A stretch of DNA of 64,000 nt, taken from NCBI GenBank assembly GCA_958298945.1, contig OY282606.1, forward strand, positions 26,013,740-26,077,739, given 5' to 3'. Shown piece by piece: positions 56,931 through 64,000 of the stretch (the first letter of the stretch is position 1; each line of letters starts with the position of its first letter). The translations under genes and the position numbers were made by a program. Source of the DNA: Atherix ibis. Taxonomy: Eukaryota > Arthropoda > Insecta > Diptera > Athericidae. The notes beneath the pieces are model-generated. The model saw only the letters and a program-made list of their open reading frames with translations. It made no database searches and was not told the origin of the DNA.

Positions 56931-57848
56931 GCTCTCAATATGCAAGTCTCATTACATTTCTGGCAAACATCGTAATAACTCACAAAAGAGTAATTTACTC
57001 TACACATTTCACACAAAAAAAATATATATCTTATCTAAAAAGCAGTATTTGTGGGTACTTAAATTTATTTGATTATACGGATAATAAACTTATTAGATTG
57101 GAATAGTCAAGCGAAAATAAATTCTAAAATATTAATTAACGTTGAGTTTTTAATATCTTCGAACTGTTGAAAAATCCAAATTGCGTGTATTAAGATTGCG
57201 ATAATATAATAACTAGTTTAAAATATTAGAAATATTCAAATCTTAATTGCTATTATTATCAGTTTATTTATTTAGGTCTTTTTAATTATTTTTGTAATAT
57301 TCATAGAGTCGATTTTTATATTATAACTACAATAATATTAAAACTGTTGCATCATGATGCCATTGGCTTTTAAGCTCTACAAATCCATAAATCGGTTTAT
57401 CAGTCAATTGAATAATGAAGATTATATAAAAAAATACATACTTTTTTCATAGATATTGCAACTTTTTACCATTTTAGCTTTTTTTTGACGATTAATTGTA
57501 GATAATATTCTGTTATGGCAAAAGGAATTTTAATGATTTCAAATAGACTAACTTGAAATATGTTATGGCAACATGAGCTGGTAGGTATTTTGTGTGGATT
57601 TACTTGTGCAATGCAAAAATTTAATTTAATAGTTCCTATAAAAAAAATTAATTCAATAAATTACTAGCACCTTGCCATTATATTGTATATGAAATTGTGC
57701 AAAAAAATTGTGTTTGAAAAATCAGTATCCAAAGCCTATTGTTTCAGTACCCACGTTTGTATAGAGCTCTGACAAATTTGTTGCATTGTTTTGTAATTAA
57801 AATATGGCAAAATTTTGGCCCTAAATAATCATGAACTTTTATATTATA
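56931..57848. other. AT-rich sequence, nothing recognised
   Basis: No supported feature. Confidence 0.4.
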
Positions 57849-57850
57849 TA

Positions 57851-58545
57851 CCAGGTTTATACACTTAAATCCGCTGTTTGGTCATAGATGGCGTGAGTGA
57901 GCGTATGAAGCTACTATTGGCACGCCATACTTTTTTTTATGAGTTTGACATCTGTCAACATTAATCAGTGCACATTGTCAGAAATTTCGTATGTCTAGTT
58001 TTGTGCCAGAATAAGAGCATATGCGGGCGGCTCTGCTTTTCTGCTTCAATTTAAAGACATCTGCTGCCGTATCGCATCGAATGCTTACGGAGGCCTATGG
58101 TGACAGGGCTTTATCGGAAACAACGTGCCGAGATTGGTTTCGTCGGTTCGAAGACGGCAATTTTGAATTGTGGGTCAGGAAGTGTGAAAATCGGCCTAGG
58201 AAGGTTGACGACCATCAATTGCAGGCTCTTTTGGACGAAGACGATACCAAATCGCAAAAAATGCTCGCGGAGCAATTGGGTGTTACTCAACCAGCCATTT
58301 CCATGCATCTGCGTGCCATGGAGAAGATTGAAAAATGGGTGCCGCATGAATTGAACGATAGGCAGATGGAGCGACGCCAAAACACATGCGAAATCTTGCT
58401 CGCCAGACAAAAAAGAAAGTCGTTCCTGTATCGGATTGTGACAGGCGATGAAAAGTGAATATATTTTGAGAATCCTAAACGCAAGAAATCGTGGGTTGAT
58501 CCCGGCCAACCATCAACATTTTCCTCAAAACCAAATCGCTCTTTC
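57851..58545 (+). mobile_element. Mos1-like mariner, copy 3, truncated
   Basis: The left end follows TA at 57849-57850 (CCAGGTTTATACACTTAAAT); TTTGACATCTGTCAAC is at about 57945-57960. The transposase N-terminal half is well preserved. From 58021 an open frame of 145 codons covers the HTH and reaches VTGDEK, where Trp is mutated to a stop. It has a small in-frame loss in the KIEKIGKW block, and the start ATG (near 57990) is followed by a stop where Lys is expected. The element is cut at about 58545, where the composite family A element starts. The second half of the gene is gone. Confidence 0.88.
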
Positions 58546-59663
58546 GTGTTATCCATTTCGTAATTTGAAAAGTAGAGTGCTTTCATTTGACAGCTGTCAG
58601 ACACAATATTTCATCTTGAGTGGCAATTTTTTTTGGCCAAGGTTTGCCATTTTATATAATTACCTGTTCTAGGAACTTTTCGTACAATAAAGGCACAAGA
58701 TGAAAATCTTGAAATTTAGATCCAAAATGCATAAGAAACAGTCACTTTTCGCTAAACAATGACTTTTCTATAGTCACATACGAGGCTAGTTCCAGAAGTA
58801 CCCGATCTAACGTATAAATGGCGGTTGTAGTTTGAAAAAAATGACAATAATTGAAAGTACTAACTTTATAAAGCTTAAGTTTGAAGTTTGGTAACATGGA
58901 AAATTTGAAATGTCTCAGTCCAAACAATATCAAAGTCGACCTAGACTCTACTCTGGGGGAGTCTGCTTCTGCGTTTACAATAATAAAATATTGAATGGCA
59001 AATTTTAAAATCCCAAATAATTTCACCACGCCAGAAATGGTGAAGAATATCCACAAAATGGTACTGGATGATCATTTTTATATAATAAAGGTTTGCCATT
59101 TTATATAATGTATCGTTAATATAGATGCAAAAGATACACCAGTGCTGATTTTTCGAACAAAATATTATATTTTTCAGCGAAGAGGCTCATTTCTCGCTCG
59201 GTTGATACGTCAATTAGCAAAAATTTTTTTGAACAAACAAAAAATATTTTCCAGCAAAGAGGCTGATTTTTTGAACAAACAAAAAATATTTTCCAGCAAA
59301 GAGGCTCATTTCTCGCTCGGTGGATACGTCAATTAGCAAAACTACCATATATGAGGCTTTAGAATCCCACAAGTAACTGTAAAATAGCCATTGTATTCGT
59401 GAAAATTAACTTTGGTGTGAATTTTGGTCTGAAGGTGTCATTGGTCCGTATTTCTTTGAAAATAAAGAAGAAGAAGACAACTAAGTTTTTTTCGTCTGAA
59501 TTTAAAGATTTTCATCTGAACAATATGTGACTTCAAAATAAAGCCGCCACAAGCCATACAACACGGCATATTTTTGTTCTAATGTGCAAAAAGCTCCTAA
59601 GACGCGTAATTTTAAGAATGCGTTTTTAAACTGTATTTTCCGAAGCGAAAATTGGACAACTTC
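58546..59663 (+). mobile_element. Composite family A element, copy 2
   Basis: Same layout as 49104-50637. The outer left end is GTTATCCATTTCGTAATTTG, with TTGACAGCTGTCAG at 58587-58600. Next is an inner family A remnant (58661-58778, shortened) and the mariner fragment (58781-59082). The outer transposase then resumes at GTTTGCCATTTTATATAATG. The FSEEAHFSLGGYVN block is partly triplicated at 59155-59335 by short tandem duplication. A deletion removes most of the C-terminus before the right end TATTTTCCGAAGCGAAAATT. Confidence 0.7.
58781..59082 (+). mobile_element. Irritans-type mariner fragment (5' end)
   Basis: Follows TA at 58779-58780. Matches 49597-49920 through CTCTACTCTGGGGGAGTCTG and ends at the same place (ATATAATAAAGGTTTGCC). 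It keeps slightly more of the middle (CCACGCCAGAAATGGTGAAG, i.e. TTPEMVK) than copy 1 of the composite. Confidence 0.75.
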
Positions 59664-60682
59664 TATTAGTATTGGTAGTAAAAAATATTTTTCTGTTAAA
59701 ATTATGAGCGCATGAATATTCCATAAAAATATTCCAGAAAATATTATTTACTAATAACAATTGTGTTCTTTTGCTGTAAATTTAATTGGAAAAATATTTT
59801 TATATTTTACTTTGGACGTAATAATTATCTAAATTGGCTTGGAAAAAATTTCGAGAAATGAACTTTTGTAAAAACAAAAGCTGTCGCAGTCATAATAAAA
59901 TAATTTTTATTAATAATTTTATTTACATACATAGAATATAAAATTACTTGTAATTCTAAAAAATAATATTTTTATAAAATAAGTAAAGACTTTGGATTTT
60001 GTGTACGCGTACATAATTTTTTTTCTGTTTTACATTCAATAAAAATATCTTAAAAAATTCACCCACTTAATGGATTAAATTATAAAATTCAATTAATTTA
60101 GAATATTTTCTATTTAACAATAGTGATAAGTGTTTATTATAATTTGTAGGTGTATTTTATGAATATAAATATGTATTATTGTTTAGAATATGTTTGGAAA
60201 AAGAAAAGTTCCTATTATGATAAATAAATTATTTTGCTATGAACTTTTCAGTTGATGAGTTTGATTTAATCTATAATAGTCATGTATGACTATCTTTCGA
60301 TAACTTTTATCTCAGAATTAATCAAATTTACGTATACTAACATTCTTGGATAAACAAAAAATTAATTTACCTCCCAAAACACCTTCTTTTATTTGTTGTA
60401 AGCGCACTCATATTAATTGGTTTGTATTTATGGACTGTGAAAATTGTCTTCTTATCTAGATATTCGATTAATTGAAATTATAAATTAATATTTTCAATAT
60501 ATTTGAATATTATTAATTAATTTCAAAACTATAAAAATGGTTCGAAGTCTATTGAATTCAGTTTAACAAGGAAAAGGAGAGGATTTAGTTCTACAAGAAC
60601 ACAGTTTTCGGAAGCTTAGAAGAAATTAATTTCCGCTTTTTGCATTTGTAAGGTTAAAAACCGAGTGGCTAGTGCTGAGGTG
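59664..60682. other. AT-rich sequence, nothing recognised
   Basis: No supported feature over 1 kb. Confidence 0.4.
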
Positions 60683-61030
60683 TTTATCCAATTGTACTTC
60701 GGAAAGTTAATTCAACTAAACGTATGTATTATTCGAAAAAAATATTATTTCTTCATATTTCCTGGGATTTGCCATTTTCCATGGAATATAATTTAATTTA
60801 AATGGCCGTCATGGGACTTTTTACATGACTCAATCATTTTTAGGTAATTTTTGATGACTTTCTCGCATATTTCAAGCTGTAATTGAGACATTATTTGACG
60901 GATGTTGATTTTTAAATGCTCTTTAATTTGATTATAGATAGTTCTACAAGAAAAAGTCCAACGGCGTCAAATCGCACAATGCTGGAGGCCAATTAAAATC
61001 ACCAAATTTTTATATCTCGTATTCGAACAT
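60683..61030 (-). mobile_element. Family A relic, 3' quarter
   Basis: Family end TTATCCAATTGTACTTCGGA, then the inverse of the 3' UTR and C-terminal coding blocks, up to GTCCAACGGCGTCAAATCGC (inverse of CDLTPLD) and GGAGGCCAATTAAAATCACC. Nothing further upstream survives. Confidence 0.6.
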
Positions 61031-61149
61031 TTGTAAGGATTAAAGAGCTTAATTACAATACAAATTAGTTATTTCTTAATTCATTATAAAATTATAATAT
61101 TAACTATTCCTTTTATATTATTAATTTGTTGTTTGTGTTCGTGAGAAAG

Positions 61150-61700
61150 ATCCCAAAAACATGTGCCAGGAGCCACACCTAAGCCTGGGTCCACATGCAC
61201 CATTTGGCGTCTCAGGTATGACGGTTGGTTTAAATGTTCAAATAGACTAAGTTTGGGAAAGTTTTTTTTTCCTTTTATTTTGGATAAAGAAAAAATAATA
61301 ATTCTATTTTATGGAGTTGAAGAGAGGACTAGGGAAAGGTGTAGCTGGATCTAGTAGTTCAGTTATTTAGGGAAACCTACTTGAAAAAAAGCTCCTTATT
61401 GTTTGACAATCCGGCAGTATGTGTGGTATGGGCAGACGAATGCCACATGGTTGGCAGCTAGGAAATTATGGGTGATCGTGGTTTGACCAATTCGAATTCT
61501 GAGCAATTTTCTTGCCCAGAATTTCGGATAAGTTGTTGAGTAAATCGGTTTGGCGATGGTCTGCCAGTGTATAGCGAGAAAGTCTCACTATTTTGACATT
61601 CTAAGCATCTGGTGGATGTTGATGCTGTTAGTTGCCATGCGATGAGTAGATTAATGAATGCCGCATATACTATGGGAACTGGGCGGATCAGAACCTCTTT
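61150..61700 (-). mobile_element. I-clade-like LINE 3' fragment, copy 3
   Basis: On the minus strand the same ORF2 end as 25590: a NKFTQQLIRNSGQENC-like stretch, in another frame LARKLLRIRIGQT, then TITHNFLAANH and a Cys-containing segment, then a 3' UTR. More diverged than the other two copies. The open frame at 61458-61709 is a shifted reading of this region. Confidence 0.5.
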
Positions 61701-61714
61701 TTCAAGCATATTTG

Positions 61715-62278
61715 TTGCCAGGAACGTCAGATTTTCATATATGTATCCGAAATTTTCTGTCTAAATTATTACAAAAGCGGCGATAAATCGTACTTCATGC
61801 ATACATTTGTGTAGATTTTTTTTTATGTAGACATGACACCCAATGACATCTAGTTTTCTTTTTTTGAATTCCAAAAGCATAATTAATATTCATTTAAACT
61901 TTCCAATCTTCTGGTATTAAATGCAATTGTATTTTATCAATCAAATATTAATCGCCTCAATTTTGTAAACTTTCGGAGAGTTTGAAAAAACGCTATTCTC
62001 CATTAAAGTGGTGGTAACACACCGAAATGCTTGCATACTTTTCGTAACGTTTAGATACTTATCACGAGGTGAAAGTTTAAGTGTCGTTTTATTAAATTTT
62101 AGATAATTTACGAACAAGTCTGTATAAATTTTACATTTGCATAAATAGAATTTGATTCTTTACGACAGCAAATAGGAAGTTTCTATTTTAGAATACGAAG
62201 TTTTTCGTGAAATGTTATTTTGCAAGTCTGTGCGTTCTTACGAATTTTTTCTTAAACAGAATTTTAGTGTAGAGGACT
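61715..62278. repeat. Unclassified repeat X, copy 2 (internally deleted)
   Basis: Direct relative of 11430-13012: ~330 bp of left-end similarity, then a jump to the shared right end (GTGCGTTCTTACGAAT, GTGTAGAGGAC). The copy abuts the truncated mariner at 62279. Confidence 0.5.
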
Positions 62279-63025
62279 ATTTGCTTGCACGTGTTTTGAC
62301 TCGTCTTCGATTTTTGCCCATTCCAAAAAATGGATCAAAGAACCTGTTTCGGGAACAAGAAAAAGTCACAGTCGGCCAGATCTGGGGAATACGGTGGCTG
62401 CGGCATTATTAGTGTGTTGTTCTTGGCCAAAAATTCGCGCACAAGCAACTATGCGTGAGCAGGGGCGTTATCATGGAGCAAAAGCCAATTTTTGTTCTTC
62501 CACAAATCCGGTCGTTTCTGGTGGATTGCTGCGCACAACTTGCGCATCACTTGCACGTAATATTCCTTATTGACCGTTTTACCCTGTGGCAAGACCTCAT
62601 GATGCACCACGCTCCTGCAATCGAAGAAAACTGTAAGCAAAACCTTCACATTTGACCGAACTTGGCGCGCTTTTTTCGGTCTTGCCTCGTGCGACAGCTT
62701 CCATTGGGATGATTGAGCTTTGGTTTCCACATCATAACCATTAGCCCATGATTCGTTACTAGTTATGACCCTCTGGAGAGTCCAACAGCTCCTTAGCAAT
62801 GTTAATGCGATGCTGTTTTTGGTCGAAAATGGGCAAAAATCGAAGACGAGCCAAAACACGTGCAAGCAAAGCATCTGTCAAAAATTAACAGAAAATTAAA
62901 AATGGCCGAACTTGTTGGCATAAGTGAGAGACATGAGTACCAACTTAACGCCACAAAAAATCGAAAATCGAATATACTTAACCCGCGAAAATTCAAAATT
63001 CGCGATACATTTTAAACAGACCTCG
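62279..63025 (-). mobile_element. SETMAR-like mariner, copy 8, foldback form, truncated
   Basis: The 5' end is at 63025 next to TA (63026-63027). The N-terminal region is deleted (GATTTTTGCCCATTTTCGACC on the minus strand near 62825). The coding part holds VITSNESWANGYDVETKAQS (catalytic Asp mutated to Asn), a DCRSVVHHEVLPQGKTV block and LLHDNAPAHA. As in copies 2 and 4 the 3' part is an inverted leader copy, joined at CCCGAAACAG/GTTCTTTGATCC near 62338-62356. It is cut at 62279, within the inverted arm. (Numbered 8 in the text; seven copies are present in all, as number 7 was not used.). Confidence 0.85.
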
Positions 63026-63027
63026 TA

Positions 63028-64000
63028 TATGGTCATTAAAATTTTTATTTGCTATTAGTTCGTAATATTTTATAGTTAAAGATTTTTTTTTTAAATTAAT
63101 TTCCTTTCATCTATAAAGGTTTTTAATCAATTAATATTTATTCATTTATTATCGTATTGCGTTTATACGAGTATTTATTGTTTTTTTTTTTGTTATAATT
63201 TTTAAATTTGTTTAAAGAAATTGCATTTATAACAATTAAGCTGAAATTTATTGAATATATTTTTAAGTAAATAAAATGAACTTTTTTTTAAACCTTTAAA
63301 AATGCATTTCTACAAAGTAAAAAATTATTTCAATTCAAAAAAAAATTTATTTTTTACTTTGTAACAAGTATTTTTATTGTAATTGTAATAAATCTTTTAC
63401 AGAGTTCTTTTTTATGATTAAATATTGAATATTTTGTTCACATTTTTTAATCATGCAATTGATATCTTTAAGAAATAATAAAATTTTTTTGTTAAAATTA
63501 CTTTACGAACAATAATTATAAGAAATGAGTTCATATTCTTTTAAGGTATTTGTTTTAAAGAATTTCTTTTAGCTATAAGATAAAATAATAACCTACGTTC
63601 ATGAGCTGATTTTGTATTTACAACAAATAAACTGAAAAATTTTCTTGGAAATAAAATCCAGATTTTACCAACGAAATTTACATAAAAGATTTCCGTACTA
63701 ACAAGCAAGTTTCGTACAGAAACTGCAGACAAAAGAGAACATCCAGAAAGTCTATAAAAGAATGTAAAATAATATTCCCTATTATATTTGAGATAAGTCC
63801 CTTTTTTCTGTCCCTATAATTATTTTGTTTTTATACTTTTGCGTCTTTAGAGAATAAATTTTAAACCAGTTTTGCCGAAAATTGCATACGAAATTTTTCT
63901 GTAGAACTGATAAACCGTCTATAAATTTAAACCTGTTCTAAAATGTTGATGATCATCAAGAGTTTTTCTTTTTTTGTCATTTTAGAAATAGTAATAAATC
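63028..64000. other. AT-rich sequence to the end of the window
   Basis: No gene or repeat family recognised. Confidence 0.4.

Noticed and set aside
59142..59336. 64-codon frame with internal repeats (FLNKQKIFSSKEA)
   Set aside because: A short tandem duplication of the transposase EAHFSLGGYV block within the composite element, not a separate gene.

Overview
The window is AT-rich animal DNA, most likely from an insect and probably a fly (Diptera). I infer this from spliced genes with short introns, runs of A and T, and a very dense load of Tc1/mariner transposons with fragments of insect-type non-LTR retrotransposons. Nothing bacterial (operons, ribosome binding sites, CRISPR) is present. Most of the 64 kb is transposon relics and low-complexity AT sequence; real host gene content is small.

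Host genes. Four consecutive minus-strand exons at 1230-2123 encode the N-terminal kinase region of a PPIP5K/Vip1 inositol pyrophosphate synthase, with consensus splice sites and matching phases. The rest of the gene lies off the left edge. Upstream are three weaker coding-exon candidates on the same strand (2987-3070, 15898-16083, 35494-35595), all ending in phase 0. The last two begin with ATG and look like alternative first exons. If so, the 5' introns are 13-33 kb long and hold most of the transposons between 3 and 35 kb. A plus-strand transcript may start opposite, near 37.3 kb. A coding-like minus exon at 30142-30295 could not be linked to any gene.

Transposon content. (1) An SETMAR-like DD34D mariner, seven copies (87-958, 3489-4348, 10165-11383, 13894-14757, 30945-31807, 55110-56392, 62279-63025), most sharing internal deletions. 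(2) A Mos1-like mariner, three copies (5080-6305, 52012-53224, 57851-58545). (3) A related mariner at 27058-28333 with few lesions. (4) An irritans-type mariner at 46599-47755 with fragments at 44300, 49597 and 58781. (5) A complete element at 6460-7767 whose transposase has DD41D spacing, 30-bp inverted ends and TAAA flanks. (6) About fifteen decayed relics of a related transposon, called family A here, with ends reading GGNTTATCCATTTCG and a subterminal TTGACAGCTGTCAA palindrome. (7) Non-LTR fragments: a 5'-truncated R1-like LINE at 16925-17830 with a 12-bp target duplication, three I-clade 3' ends (25590, 40080, 61150) and two reverse transcriptase scraps (53429, 56747).

Architecture. Insertions are nested: mariners sit at TA sites inside family A elements, and the R1-like LINE sits inside another. 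One nested composite occurs twice (49104-50637 and 58546-59663) with the same internal breakpoints. The most unusual structure is a tandem array at 21914-22763. Each ~180-bp unit joins a piece of transposase 3' coding sequence to a long hairpin. Other long hairpins lie at 10721-10830, 26697-26739, 32012-32095, 43499-43639 and 45845-45912.

All calls come from reading the sequence by eye and from remembered family features; no database search was made.
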